Origin: Hermatobates lingyangjiaoensis
Lineage: Eukaryota > Arthropoda > Insecta > Hemiptera > Hermatobatidae
DNA: 64,000 nt
NCBI GenBank assembly: GCA_026182355.1
Contig: JAPFBL010000583.1
Span: 145,001-209,000 of the forward strand
Direction: 5' to 3'
Under the pieces are notes generated by a model that did no database searches, was not told where the DNA came from, and saw only the letters and a program-made list of their open reading frames with translations. The translations under genes were made by a program, and so were the position numbers. Shown here in pieces: positions 1 to 10,289 of this stretch (the stretch's first letter is position 1; each line of letters starts with the position of its first letter).

Positions 1-244
1 AAGAATTAATACACAATAAAAGAAACTTAGGTGAGAATATACTTTTAACATAACAATGAATTATCAAAACAAATAATTTTAAGAAACTGTTTCCTAGAAG
101 TTTACATGTCGTGTTTTCACTTAAATTTAGAAATTATATTGTATGAACATTTTCAATTTATGGAAATAGAATCCCCGCTTCTTTTTGCATGATTTAAAGA
201 AAACCCCGCTTTGCACTATGATTTAAAGTAAAGTGTAGTACGGT

Positions 245-660
245 ATAACCTTTTTATAACCAACTATAATGTTTCTGAGGTAAAATGGATAAACCGACAA
301 AAGTCTCCACACAAATGAAGTTTTTATTCAACGCGTTTCGAACACTTTGTGTTCATCATCAGGAAGACACTATAATACAAATTATGTCTAATCAGTTACA
401 AAATTAGAGTGAAATAATAAAATTCAATTAAGAGAATTCAAGACATACCCAAGGATGTGGTACTGACGGGTTGGTCCAGTGAAAACAACTAGTAGGAAAC
501 AGATCCGTTGTGAAAGAGTGGGGATAGGAATTTAGGAGATAAGGTGAGAAAGGCGTCGGGTATGCTTGAAAACCGTTAACTGGATAAAATGGATAAACCA
601 ACGTTTGTTGGTTTATCCATTTTACCTCAGAATGAGTAAATACCACACAATTACGGATTG
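245..660. repeat. Inverted PLE terminal fragment (ACGCGU family)
   Basis: A sequence reading gaggtaaaatggataaacc near 275-294 recurs inverted near 610-628. Between them lies a minus-strand hammerhead (322-368). The outer right part (starting near 630) is a family tail that also appears near 7340, 25320, 27860 and 28685. I read it as a decayed head-to-head copy of one Penelope-like terminal region. The 428-646 open frame crosses this repeat and shows no protein family. Confidence 0.55.
322..368 (-). ncRNA. Hammerhead ribozyme, ACGCGU stem III
   Basis: On the minus strand CUGAUGA (356-362) is followed by an extra U, then stem II GAACAC/GUGUUC, GAAA (336-339), the self-complementary ACGCGU and U17. 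Stem I begins UUC/GAA. All core positions match the hammerhead consensus. Related copies lie at 27680-27724 (intact) and near 7250 (decayed). Confidence 0.75.
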
Positions 661-784
661 CACAACTAATGATTTATAATGTTTCTTATAAAAAGGTTCT
701 CTCGCTTATAAGAAGTGTAAGGTTCTATATATACAAATTATGGAAATACAAATATATCCCAGCAATAGTGACAACACGTCCACA
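661..784. other. AT-rich spacer, no gene seen
   Basis: No coding or structured signal was recognised here. Confidence 0.5.
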
Positions 785-1320
785 TTTTGGTGGGAGTTCC
801 ACTTTTTGGTATACTTTCCCACGACCCGCTGATTTCTAAAATTATCCCCTGTTTTAGAAAATATCTAAAACATTAATATCTAAAATATCTAAAGCATTTC
901 ATATTTTAAATATACTGTAAAAATATATTACCCATTATTTATTAAGTATTATGATGAATATAAAAAAATAAAAAAGCATATAAAATGCATGCAAATTTTC
1001 TTGAAACATGTTAAGAATTGTTATAATAACTGCTTGGAATATCTTAAAGATTGTACAATTTTGAAGTTCCGCTTTTTGGTATATTGTCCCGGGTACCGCC
1101 GATTTTTAAAACTGTCCCGTTTTTTGAGAAAATATCTACATATCTTATTTGAAATGTACTGTAAAAATTTATTTCCTATTATTTAATATTACGGGTAAAT
1201 ATAAAGAAATAAAAAAAAGCGTAAAAAATTACATAAAATGCATGCAAATTTTCTTGAAACATGTCAAAAATGTTTATAATAACTGCTTAGAATATTTTAA
1301 AGAATGGACAATTTTGAAGT
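785..1320 (+). repeat. Two tandem diverged copies, about 250-270 bp
   Basis: A block beginning ttttggtata near 803 and containing atgcatgcaaattttcttg near 986 is repeated from about 1074 and 1238. The copies differ by substitutions and small indels. The short open frames at 989 and 1149 are the same repeat translated twice and are not genes. The repeat family is not recognised. Confidence 0.7.
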
Positions 1321-1357
1321 TATTAAAAATTTTTATTGGATATTAAAAAAGTCCAGG

Positions 1358-1398
1358 GTAACCTGAAGAAGAACACAACGTGTTTGAAACGTTGTTTT
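1358..1398 (+). ncRNA. Hammerhead ribozyme, ACGU stem III
   Basis: CUGAAGA (1363-1369), extra A, stem II GAACAC-AAC-GUGUUU, GAAA (1386-1389), palindrome ACGU, U17 and stem I AAC/GUU are all present. Similar to the copy at 33530-33576. Confidence 0.7.
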
Positions 1399-1615
1399 TA
1401 TTAAACATCTAAATGTTGAAATCTTTTGGAATATGTGGAAAAATCTTTTGGATTTATTAGTAATATTTGCGAAAACGATCTTTTTGATGAGGTATCATCA
1501 TTGGTAAAAAGATATGTTACAGGTGAAAAAATTAAATGTTGATTGTCTGCAAATGTGGTAATAGACAAAAATATGGACGGAGTTATTCCTTCATTTTAAC
1601 AAGAATGTTATGTAT

Positions 1616-1830
1616 ATTATTAATATGGCAAACCGTCATACCTCGTACGATGATGTTGGAGTCGTTGGAGCGCTGTCGGACGTTGTCCATCTTCGATCGC
1701 AACTAATCTACTACTAAGTTTACCTCACAGTAGGTTTGTTGCGATCGAAGATGGACAATGTCCGAAAGCGCTCCAACGATTCCATGATCATCTTACGAGG
1801 TATAACGGTTTGCCATATTAATAATATAAA
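1616..1830. repeat. Head-to-head inverted repeat, variant hammerhead
   Basis: Arms 1616-1702 and 1738-1825 are near-perfect inverted copies around a 35-nt spacer. The right arm reads UCGAAGA (1745-1751), extra U, stem II GGAC-AAU-GUCC, GAAA, AGCGCU and C17, so only the first two core bases deviate. In the left arm GAAA is changed to GACA. A single arm of the same family lies at 18366-18472. Confidence 0.7.
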
Positions 1831-1866
1831 TCATACTAAATTCATGCATTTTTTCATTACCACAGA

Positions 1867-2108
1867 GGTTAGTATCATTAATATTAAAATTATAGTAATC
1901 CGTCTTACCTCGTACTCTGCTGCTGAAGTTCTTAGATCGGTTTCGGGCGTCACCCATCTTCAACAAGAACTGATCAACTAGAACTGAGTTCTAGTTGATC
2001 AGTTCTTGTTGAAGATGGGTGACGCCCGAAACCGGTTTAAGAACTTCAGCAGCAGAGTACGAGGTAAGACGGATTACTATAATTTTAATATTAATAAATC
2101 ATACTAAC
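1867..2108. repeat. Near-perfect palindrome with two UUGAAGA hammerheads
   Basis: Arms of about 118 bp meet near 1985. Both arms keep UUGAAGA, extra U, stem II GGGU-GAC-GCCC, GAAA, ACCGGU and a legal cleavage base. Core position 3 is U instead of C. The open frame at 1736-1981 only spans this repeat and the previous one. Confidence 0.75.
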
Positions 2109-2504
2109 CTCATTGATAATAATATGTATAAAATAATATTATTTGTTCCTTCCAGGAACAAATGCAGCAACAAAACATGTTTTTTCTGGTATCAATAAAA
2201 TATAGACAACTGAAAAAACGCAATTGAACAGTAAAATTTTTAAAATCTATATTAAGAGCAAAACATAAATTGACCAATTTATGTGAAATATTTCACGACA
2301 TTTTAATAAATGATCTGAATCTATTGCAAAGTATTCATTACGATAAAAAGTATGACCTTGAAAGAAAATTATAATTTTTTTTAAATATATAATTTAATGT
2401 GATTGAAAGTCATGATGTTTAAATTATTATTTTTTACAAATATTTTTATAGTTAACAATAATTAATAATAAATACATTTTTGTACAAATATATGAATGTA
2501 TACA

Positions 2505-2893
2505 ACACGAAATAAACACTTTTTCTTCTTCTTGGAATTTGGTCAGGGTTAATATATGGAATCACCGTTTCGTCTTTATTTTAAGACATCCTCAGGGCTA
2601 TAAAGTAACAAAAAACAATGGACATTTGTCATATCTGCTTTACAATCATCATTAGAAATCAAAAAACGTACTTACTCAAGGCTAGCTTCTAATTCGGAAC
2701 CAACAAAACCGTTATCTGTCACTGCATGTGCTGCTGCCAAGCGACATTTATTGAAAATAAATATCCATTGTTTTTTGTTAGTTTATAGTCCCAAGGAAGC
2801 CTTAAATATGAATAAACACGAAACGTTGGCGAAAAGGTGATTCCATATATTAACCCCGACCAAACTCCAAGAAGAAGAAAAAGTGTTTATTAG
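2505..2893. repeat. Inverted PLE-like ends with 220-bp spacer
   Basis: The left arm (2505-2580) and right arm (2800-2893) are inverted copies beginning and ending with the same aagaagaagaaaaagtg stretch. The left arm carries a minus-strand CUGAGGA, stem II GUCUU/AAGAC and GAAA core (2568-2595). The right arm has lost the CUGANGA box. Confidence 0.65.
2560..2600 (-). ncRNA. Hammerhead-like core (CUGAGGA)
   Basis: CUGAGGA, extra U, GUCUU/AAGAC stem II and GAAA are present. Stem III reads ACGGU and is not a clean palindrome, so activity is doubtful. Confidence 0.45.
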
Positions 2894-3344
2894 TAATTAT
2901 ATTCAAGAAAACAATACCTTATTACAACAAAATATATATAACTAAATTGTAATTCTCATTTCATCCTATTTGTCCCGCTTTGTTTCAATGAAAATGTCAT
3001 CATTTTGTCTTTATACGAGTAAATACAAAACTGAACTTGTTTAGCAGTAACTGTAATAGAAATATACATTCTCTTGAAGAAAATTTTAAAATAATATGCA
3101 AATACAAAACTTAATAAAGATTATAACAAAATAAATGATAAATGTTATAAGTATTTAGCGGGGACTTTGGTATAATCACAAAGTTTTAAGAACATTTAAA
3201 TTAAAAAAAAAAAAGTAAAATCCTTTGATGTACTAGATCGAGATCAATGTACTGTAACATATGATGTACTTGAACATACCAAATTTCTTAGCTATCACAA
3301 GTAATAACTCGCGGTGTTGTTATCTGATGTTATTTCGTCATATT
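2894..3344. other. AT-rich, nothing recognised
   Basis: No open frame, repeat arm or RNA motif was identified. Confidence 0.4.
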
Positions 3345-3352
3345 ACCTATGT

Positions 3353-4063
3353 CAGAGGTTCCCAAAGTGAGTTCCGCTGAGCCCAGGAGTTCCTTAACGG
3401 ACTGTCTGGGGTTCCGTGAAAAACATTTAGTAAAAACATTTTTCTAATTTTTTTTTTAGTGGGTATACATTTCGTCTATATTTCTTGTGAATCATGAAAC
3501 CAAATAATGTTTGTGTCTACATATACCCATAAGTAGAAGTGATAAAAATATTATTCATAATTAGGATGAATCACTAATCAGTTTTTGGAAATACTCGTAT
3601 CTGATCCCTAAATTTCCTGCTATTGCAAAAGTAGCACTTCACACATTGCTGTCATTTCCCACTACCTACTTATGTGAAACTGGATTTTTCCTTTAAACTG
3701 CCATAGAAACCAAATACCAAAGTAGACTTAATGCTCGGTCTGACTTGAGAATCAAACTTTCAACTATAAAACCAAGAATGATTACAAAATAAATTTTGTA
3801 TTGTAGTTGCTAATAATTCTGTTTCATGTGTTATGCACTTGTGGAAGATATGAAAATTAAAACCTTTTAGTTTTGAATTTTTATTCGAAAAATACACATG
3901 GCAGTAATATTACTTTTTAATTGTTTTTAAACATTCATACTATTTAAAAAGGCATATGAAAATATTTACATGATGATTGTCTAAAATCATTAGAATCTGG
4001 AGTTCCCGGAAAGTTACTGGAACCAAAAAGGGTTCCGCGTTGAAAAAAGTTTCAAAAACTCTG
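3353..4063 (+). mobile_element. hAT element remnant, copy 1
   Basis: Ends are CAGAGGTTCCCAAAG and, inverted, CAGAGTTTTTGAAAC. About 3610-3780 translates to a hAT transposase C-terminal (dimerisation) remnant, with AIAKVALHTLLSFPTTY followed by LCETGF and then a stop. A related SxLN.RSDLRI stretch follows. Flanking octamers acctatgt and atctagaa match at only 4 of 8 positions, so the insertion is old. Other copies lie at 26610-27315 and, inverted, 58084-58761. Confidence 0.75.
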
Positions 4064-6760
4064 ATCTAGAATGTTCCAAATAATTCTTATAAAAGACCGG
4101 CTTTGATAAGAACATTATTCTACAACAATAGTTGAACATTTTATCTAAAGCTTCGTATATTAGGTAGAACAGCTGTTTTTTTTTCTTTTTACATTTAACA
4201 GCTATAAGGAAGAAGTCTACTCGATATATTATTTTTATAAATTTCTTTAACAAACCTTTATAAAAACAGTAAATCTTTTATATTCTAACATTACAACCAC
4301 AAAATGACTACAAATGGAAAGGACAAGTGAGCTTCTCTAGTCTCGTATACAAGAGAACGTATATTTCTATAACAGTTACTCCTAAATAGGTTTAGTTTTT
4401 TATTTACCTGCATCAAAGAAAACTTTTGCTGGGAAATATTCGTATTTCAAGAATTTTTTATAGAGAACCTGAAACTTCTAATATGAGAGAGAACAATATT
4501 AGAAGTTATAGTTGTTTATAAAAAGGTTATACTGTATATTTAGAATTGAATAATTACTTAAATAAAATTTTATTCAAAGTGTACCAATATAAATAAATTT
4601 AAAAAAAAAATAGCTTCTCTATTATGAATATTATTATTTATTGGTTTCTTTTAAACTCTTGAAATGATAAAATAAATTGGAGACTAATTAAGGACGCAAA
4701 CTCTGCTGCAATTACAGTACTGGTCAGGTTACAGTGCGCGGCTAATGGTTTTACTAATTACATTGTTCAATGAACCGTGAATAAATCTTAATTATTAAGT
4801 CATTCTTACGTGTTTGATGTTATCTAAAATAATTACTCATTTTTTTTAATTAAAATTGATGAATTAACAAAACAGTAACATAAAATTAAATGATCAAACA
4901 AAATTATTTGGAATGACTGCAACAATATGTTTAATTGATAAAGTTATTTGTAGACAACATGGCGTTTTTCTAAAAACAAAATTACTTATGAAAAGATTGA
5001 AGATGGGAATATAAACGCTTTAATAATGTTAAATATTTATTAAAAGGGCTAAATATTCATCTACACTCGGCGATTGCTTTTTAGGCTACTGTTAGGTTGA
5101 GCGTTTAATTATAACCTGTGAAATCTCACAAGGTGTCATCTTTCATATAGCGTGATTTGCATAGTTAGTAAAATTCAGAATAATTACCCAGTCATTATTT
5201 ACAATTTTAATACAGTAATTAAAGTTGTTTCAAATTAGTTAATTAAGGTGCATGACTTTCAACATGATGGATGTTTATTATAATAAAGCTGGCAGACTCG
5301 GTCAGTTTGTTTGTTTATAATCAAAACAAACCTATGATTTTAAAGTTATATACCGATGACCACATATATTCTAAAACTACATAAACCAGGCCACATAAAA
5401 CCAAGCTTTATGTATGTATTATATGTGTGCGATAAATAATTACCAAATAATAGTTGGTTATAATGTATGAGTATTGTAAGTTTTAAGAAAATCGTCCAAA
5501 TCATGTATAAAAAAATACATGATAAATGTATAAAAAGACATTAAACATAATAATTTTAGAAAACTGTTTTATATAACACCTGAGAGTTGAAAAATATATT
5601 TCAGAAATTAAGAAAAACTAACAAGAAAATGCATTACTTGAAAATTGGTAAGTTATGTAATGAGATATATTTATCTATATATAAGTAGTAACACATACAA
5701 GAACTAGACACATACTGCAATCAATTTTTCAAAACGCAGTTCGTCGTTGTTATATATATATATATATACTAAATGATCACAATAAACACGTAATGGAAAC
5801 TAATAAAAGTAAAAACCACAAGGAAAAATTATAAAACACAGAAAATATGTCCTGAGGCCATCAAATTTATGTCATCATTGAGCAACTAGAAATTGAAAAC
5901 AAAAGAGGTTACAGCATGGTTACAGAAACAAAAACCAACTATGAAATAATTTCATTACATTCACAACGTGATGACGGAATACCCCGAATAGCAAGTACCA
6001 CCAGGGGGGCTGCATTTTGAGGAGGTAAAAACAGAAAAAAATAAAATAATAAAAAGCTAACAAAAAATCTGCAATTTTCTACAAAAATGAATTTTTAAGG
6101 TCGTACTTGTTTTTATGTTTTATGTCTGTTTTTACTGTTTTAAAACAAATTTTTCAACTGTAATATTTGCAAATTAAAAATAACTTTATTTTAAATTTTT
6201 CAAAACAATTTTTTTAAAAGGATTGAAAATTTATTTCATTTATTTGCATAGACAGTTAATTTATTTTAACATTTTTTTTATGATTTGATTTACACGTTTT
6301 AGTTTTCAACAATTTTTCGTTTTCTTTTTAATAACTCTACTATATATATGTATACGAGTATTGTAATAAGATGAAAGTCTGGGACAAATAACAGCAGCCT
6401 AAACTTAGATTTTTGATTGTAATTCCATGAAAATAAATATCTTGAGGACTTTGTGGAGTTTTGAAGGTTAACCGATTACCAATGGCCAGTCGGAGGGGAT
6501 AAGGGGGGGGGGGGGGGCAAAAATAGTTGCTAAGCCACTGACACTTGTATTTGGAGAGTTTTATAAATATTTCTGATAAAATAATTTAATTTAATTTAAT
6601 TTTTTTTATTATTAATTTTTTACCAAAATGCTTCAATTATTTATATTTATGATCTAAGATTTTATTAAATTTCAGGAAAAGAAATCCAGGAATTTAATCT
6701 TAGAAATTTACCATTATATATGTATATAACTATTGATAAAAGTATCGACCGTGGAATAGA
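4064..6760. other. 2.7-kb AT-rich stretch without recognisable genes
   Basis: It contains a (TA)n tract near 5752-5767 and a poly-G run near 6505-6517. Open frames are short and stop-rich. If this gene continues leftward, downstream NWD-like exons would be expected here or beyond the window edge, but I could not identify any. Confidence 0.4.
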
Positions 6761-6761
6761 A

Positions 6762-6956
6762 ACAGAACTATAGTTTATCGGGACTCGGTCAGTTCTTCAG
6801 GCTCAAATCAAAATCTCATTGCCAACGTTTCGGTCTTTATTTAAAACCTTTTTCATGGCCTATGAAAAAGGTTTTAAATAAAGACCGAAACGTTGGCAAT
6901 GAGAGTTTGATTTGAGCCTGAAGAACTGACCGAGTCCCGATAAACTATAGTTCTGT
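6762..6956. repeat. Palindrome of PLE family with damaged hammerhead
   Basis: Arms of about 97 bp meet at 6858. The ribozyme region keeps stem II GGUUUU/AAAGACC, GAAA and ACGU, but the core reads CUAUGA instead of CUGAUGA. Related copies at 8552-8735, 8855-8942, 42880-42960, 49015-49085 and 56310-56395 show the same lesion. Confidence 0.75.
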
Positions 6957-7197
6957 ATGTATATAACATTATGTAACATAATTCTGAACTGGTATTATGT
7001 CCAGCTTGGATAGTCTTTTTGATTTTAGAGTGAACTAGATGATCTACCCAGCGTTACCCAGGAGGGTAGTTTATGCCTTGGCGTTTTGGTTATGGGTGGT
7101 CCATCCCAAAGAAAGGTCTCAAATCAAAATCAAAATACCGTAGTTAGTTCCTCCGAAGAAAGTTATATAAGACCCACACTGGGATAATAGATAAATA

Positions 7198-7385
7198 AAA
7201 GTCTCCACACATTATAAAGAAGCGTTTTTTTTTTCATTCTACGCGTTTCGAACACTTCGTGTTCATTGTCATTCTACTGAATTATATTATAAGCTTCTTT
7301 TTTCTGTGTGGAGACTTTGAACTTTTGTTTTACCCTTAGTATGAGTAAACACCAGACAATTACGGTTTGCGCAACTAATGAGGTA
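7198..7385. repeat. Decayed copy of the ACGCGU PLE family
   Basis: It has gtctccacaca at the left, a decayed minus hammerhead (acgcgtttcgaacac) and an inverted tgtgtggagac, then the shared tail around 7340. The CUGAUGA box is lost. Confidence 0.55.
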
Positions 7386-7616
7386 AGATTCATATGTTTT
7401 TTTTTATATAAATGTCTCCAGTTTTATTTCGATAGAGGACAGCCAGACAAACTTTGTATTTCATGTATATATATATATATATATATGCTTTTAAAAACTG
7501 GATGTCTGTTTCCACTTGATTTAATTTTGTCTTATATTTTTCCAAAATATGAAATTTTTTCTTTAACTCAGAACTCAATTTAAAAATTAATTCACCATAA
7601 TTACTTGTTTTTATTA

Positions 7617-7654
7617 TTGAACATGTTTCGGTGTACGTTCACCATCTTCAGCAA
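7617..7654 (-). ncRNA. Hammerhead ribozyme, ACAUGU stem III
   Basis: Mirror of the 8169-8206 copy. It has CUGAAGA, extra U, GGUG/CACC stem II, GAAA, ACAUGU, U17 and stem I UUG/CAA. Confidence 0.8.
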
Positions 7655-7921
7655 ACACACGATTAATTATAATTACCTTAACAAATGAATCTAATAGTTA
7701 AATTACATTTCAAAAACAATGAGTGAACAAGTTAACTAAGGTTACACTGACAGGTTAGGGGTTGTCAGTGTTGGCAAAACTAGCCCTAGGTTTCCAAACA
7801 AGCGCAACTGGTTGGCAAAATTACCTTTTTGATCGTTCATTCTAGGAGCTTTTTCTAGTATGAACAGCGCTTCTAATATCCTGAGTCTTCTTCCGTCCTT
7901 TTCTTTTGCTATAATAAATAT

Positions 7922-8081
7922 AAAGGACGGAAGAAGACTCAGGATATTAGAAGCGCTGTTCATACTAGAAAAAGCTCCTAGAATGAACGATCAAAAAGGT
8001 AATTTTGCCAACCAGTTGCGCTTGTTTGGAAACCTAGGGCTAGTTTTGCCAACACTGACAACCCCTAACCTGTCAGTGTAA
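7922..8081 (+). pseudogene. PLE ORF C-terminal fragment
   Basis: The frame contains RLRILEALFILEKAPRMND, typical of residues after the GIY-YIG domain, where PLE proteins end with an 'ILEAL' helix. The stop lies near 8081 and the hammerhead follows about 90 nt later. An inverted copy occupies 7742-7900. It is truncated at its 5' end by the palindrome centre. Confidence 0.6.
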
Positions 8082-8168
8082 CCTTAGTTAACTTGTTCAC
8101 TCATTGTTTTTGAAATGTAATTTAACTATTAGATTCATTTGTTAAGGTAATTATAATTAATCGTGTGT

Positions 8169-8206
8169 TTGCTGAAGATGGTGAACGTACACCGAAACAT
8201 GTTCAA
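8169..8206 (+). ncRNA. Hammerhead ribozyme, ACAUGU stem III
   Basis: CUGAAGA (8172-8178), extra U, stem II GGUG-AACGUA-CACC, GAAA (8194-8197), ACAUGU, U17 and stem I UUG/CAA. Every core base matches. Confidence 0.82.
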
Positions 8207-8372
8207 TAATAAAACAAGTAATTATGGTGAATTAATTTTTAAATTGAGTTCTGAGTTAAAGAAAAAATTTCGTATTTTGGAAAAATATAAGACAAAATTA
8301 AATCAAGTGGAAACAGACATCCAGTTTTTAAAAGCATGTATTGAAGAAGGACTGCTCCCAACTTTTACAAAT
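8198..8372 (+). pseudogene. PLE N-terminal ORF fragment ending in (TA)n
   Basis: The frame starts just after the ribozyme (MFNNKTSNYGELIFKL) and continues to GLLPTFTNI. It then runs directly into a (TA)n tract, which translates as IYIY. The N-terminal region matches other fragments at 11640-11775 and, more distantly, 41184-41362. The RT domain is absent. Confidence 0.6.
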
Positions 8373-8459
8373 ATATATATATATATATATATATACCAAT
8401 TAAATGAAATGATTCCACGAACTGAGTCGTTGTCTGCCTGCGGAGCGACTCGTTTCTAT

Positions 8460-8498
8460 TTTCCTGATGACGAGGACATCGAAATATAGTAGTGAGTT
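8460..8498 (+). ncRNA. Hammerhead ribozyme, AUAU stem III
   Basis: CUGAUGA (8464-8470), extra C, short stem II GA-GGACA-UC, GAAA (8481-8484), AUAU and A17. Related copies are at 41458-41495 and 47228-47266. Confidence 0.65.
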
Positions 8499-8551
8499 TC
8501 TGTTTCTTTTCTGAGTGTTCTTTGTGTCAATATAGTTTATATATATATATA

Positions 8552-8735
8552 TAGGTGTGTTCTCTAATCGGGGTTCGGTCAATTTTCCAGGATAAAAAAT
8601 CAAACTCTCGTTGCCAACGTTTCGGTTTTATTTAAAACCTTTTTCATAGGTTTTAAATAAAACCGAAACGTTGGCAACGAGATTTTAATTTTTTATCCTG
8701 GAAAATTGACCAAACCCCGATTAGAGAACACACCT
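8552..8735. repeat. Palindrome, GAAACGUUGGC family
   Basis: Arms meet near 8643 around tttttcatagg. Outer ends read ggtgtgttctctaatcggg, and the right tail is followed by a poorly conserved extension. A further single arm follows at 8855-8942 and ends in (TA)n. The CUGANGA box is missing. Confidence 0.75.
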
Positions 8736-9002
8736 ATTCTATCAAACGGTCGATATATTATTGAATCTGTTATATATACATTTGGGTTTATATAAGAAGA
8801 AATATGGGTTTTTATGAGGTATAAGAAGAGTATATGGAGAAGATGCATAAGAAAAAGGTTTTAAATAAAACCGAAACGTTGGCAACAAGAGTTTGATTTT
8901 TTATCCTGGAAAATTGACCGAACCTCGATTAGAAAACACACCTATATATATATATATATATATATATATACTTTTTCGTTGGAAATACGATACGAAACGG
9001 AC

Positions 9003-9266
9003 AACTATAGTTCAATGTAGAAAAAAGAAACATAGAAAAATTAAAAGCACACACTTACACTCTCTAATTTTCCGTTTTAACCGTCTTGAGGAGAGATAAG
9101 GAGGAAAACCAAGCTCACTGGTACAGAGACGGTTGAGACGAACCCTCTGAACCAGTGCGCTTGGTTTACCTCAATTATCTCTGATGAAGACGGTTAAAAC
9201 CAAAAATTAGAGACTGTAAGTGTGTGCTTTTAATTTTTCTATGTATCTTTTTCTACATTGAACTAT
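9003..9266. repeat. Inverted dimer, GAAAAUUA hammerhead family
   Basis: Arms 9003-9120 and 9145-9266 carry decayed versions of the AAUU ribozyme (right arm reads ctgatgaagacggttaaaacc then AAAAAUUAGAGAC). Outer ends are near-identical to those at 36252-36608 and 38236-38490. Confidence 0.7.
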
Positions 9267-9325
9267 ATATATTAATGTAATTTTTTTTTTTGAGGTTTGA
9301 GGTCGAATGATTTTAAACTAGTCCT

Positions 9326-9368
9326 TTTGCCGACGTTTCGACATATATTTATGTCATCTTCAGGGCTA
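9326..9368 (-). ncRNA. Hammerhead ribozyme, ACGU stem III
   Basis: Mirror of 9385-9425. CUGAAGA is complementary to 9357-9363 and GAAA to 9336-9339. Confidence 0.82.
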
Positions 9369-9384
9369 CAACATACAATGTGGT

Positions 9385-9425
9385 AGCCCTGAAGATGACA
9401 TAAATATATGTCGAAACGTCGGCAA
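9385..9425 (+). ncRNA. Hammerhead ribozyme, ACGU stem III
   Basis: CUGAAGA (9389-9395), extra U, six-pair stem II GACAUA-AAUA-UAUGUC, GAAA (9413-9416), ACGU, C17 and stem I GCC/GGC. Confidence 0.85.
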
Positions 9426-9511
9426 AAGGACTAGTTTAAAATCATTCGACCTCAAACCTCAAAAAAAAAAAAATTACATCATATAAATATTGGGTCAAGA
9501 AAACAGTCATG

Positions 9512-9542
<31 letters not shown>

Positions 9543-9605
9543 GATTTCACATAAACACGTGAAACAACAATCAATGATCAAACCACAATAAGAAATGGGA
9601 AAACA

Positions 9606-9650
9606 AGACTAAGATCTTTCAACCGTAACAAGCGGTCTTCGTCAGAGTCA
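9606..9650 (-). ncRNA. Hammerhead ribozyme, AGAUCU stem III
   Basis: GACU/AGUC stem I, CUGACGA, extra A, stem II GACCG-CUUGUUA-CGGUU, GAAA, AGAUCU and U17. Confidence 0.85.
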
Positions 9651-9677
9651 AAAACCCAACTGAATCAGTTGGGTTTT

Positions 9678-9722
9678 TGACTCTGACGAAGACCGCTTGT
9701 TACGGTTGAAAGATCTTAGTCT
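9678..9722 (+). ncRNA. Hammerhead ribozyme, AGAUCU stem III
   Basis: CUGACGA (9683-9689), GAAA (9708-9711), AGAUCU (9711-9716), U17 at 9717. Stem I pairs GACU (9679-9682) with AGUC (9718-9721). Confidence 0.85.
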
Positions 9723-9846
9723 TGTTTTCCCATTTCTTATTGTGGTTTGATCATTGATATATATATATATATATATATATAATATGTAATGATGTATTTG
9801 AATGACATGAGTGAAACAATAAAGAGATATAAAAGAGATTTCTTAC

Positions 9847-10106
9847 TTTGGGGTGAGTCCAGAGAAGCGGACAACTCGAAACAACTCGCCTGTCAGCCAA
9901 GACTGGCACTGCGAGTACACAGTGCTTAGCACTGTCGTCTTGCCTGAACCCCTGCCTCCAAGCAGGATGATAGGCGGATGTCTTCCTGTGGCACTGGTCA
10001 TCTGTTCACGTATTCTTTGGACAACCAGCATTAGGTCAGCGCCTATACCTGCTTCAACCAGTTTACCACAGTGCACTACATGAACCAGTGCCTCCTTGAA
10101 AACCTC
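9847..10106 (-). CDS. NWD1/2-like STAND ATPase, Walker A exon
   Basis: This exon encodes the start of a NACHT-type nucleotide-binding domain, probably of a cytosolic signalling or scaffold ATPase. After the acceptor TTTTCAG the 260-bp exon opens in phase 0 with EVFKEALVHVVHCGKL. Walker A GGRGSGKT lies at exon residues 50-57, following a hydrophobic PPIILL strand. The exon ends FSGLTPK before the donor GTAAGA, leaving two bases of a codon. The order 'EVL.H..FC' helix, nucleotide-binding loop and RF.G..P matches my knowledge of NWD1/NWD2 proteins, where WD repeats follow. The frame joins exon 15472-15628 exactly. No following exon was found to the left. TEP1 or another NACHT/WD protein is possible; a TE origin is unlikely because spliced phase is conserved over four exons. 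Confidence 0.82.
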
Positions 10107-10289
10107 CTGAAAACAACAATCGGTGATAACAAACTGTTGTTTTTTTATCACATAAAAGAGCAACATAATATGTTTATAGTAAAGAATTAAACACATTACA
10201 ATGTAATTTTTTCATGTCCACTCGAGTAATATTAAAGTATCCACCCTAATAAGAAATAACGAACCTTTCATTAACCGGTTTGTGTTGTT

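Larger units (their letters stand above)
7487..8337. repeat. 851-bp head-to-head PLE palindrome
   Basis: Arms 7487-7900 and 7922-8337 are near-identical inverted copies with a 21-nt spacer. Each arm runs outward through the C-terminal end of a PLE ORF, a 3' non-coding stretch, a hammerhead and the first ~50 codons of a PLE N-terminal ORF. The outer ends abut (TA)n. The two identical 73-residue open frames (7742-7963 minus, 7860-8081 plus) are the two arms. Confidence 0.85.
9275..9479. repeat. Perfect palindrome carrying two intact hammerheads
   Basis: Arms 9275-9369 and 9382-9479 are essentially identical inverted copies around a 12-nt spacer. They begin in a poly-T/poly-A run. Each arm contains a complete hammerhead, so both transcripts would carry one. 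Confidence 0.85.
9571..9758. repeat. 188-bp perfect palindrome, AGAUCU hammerhead family
   Basis: Two 93-bp arms with a single spacer base at 9664. It lies between (TA)n tracts. This is the most abundant PLE terminal family in the window, with copies near 28.2, 30.8, 31.0, 31.2, 38.2, 47.8, 50.9, 52.4, 54.3, 56.5, 57.9 and 61.3-61.4 kb. Confidence 0.88.

Noticed and set aside
4690..4760. Possible conserved host exon or regulatory element
   Set aside because: Slightly higher GC content but no splice-consistent frame or recognised motif.
6860..6900. Counting the CUAUGA family as active hammerheads
   Set aside because: G5 of the catalytic core is missing in all copies seen, so I list them as decayed.
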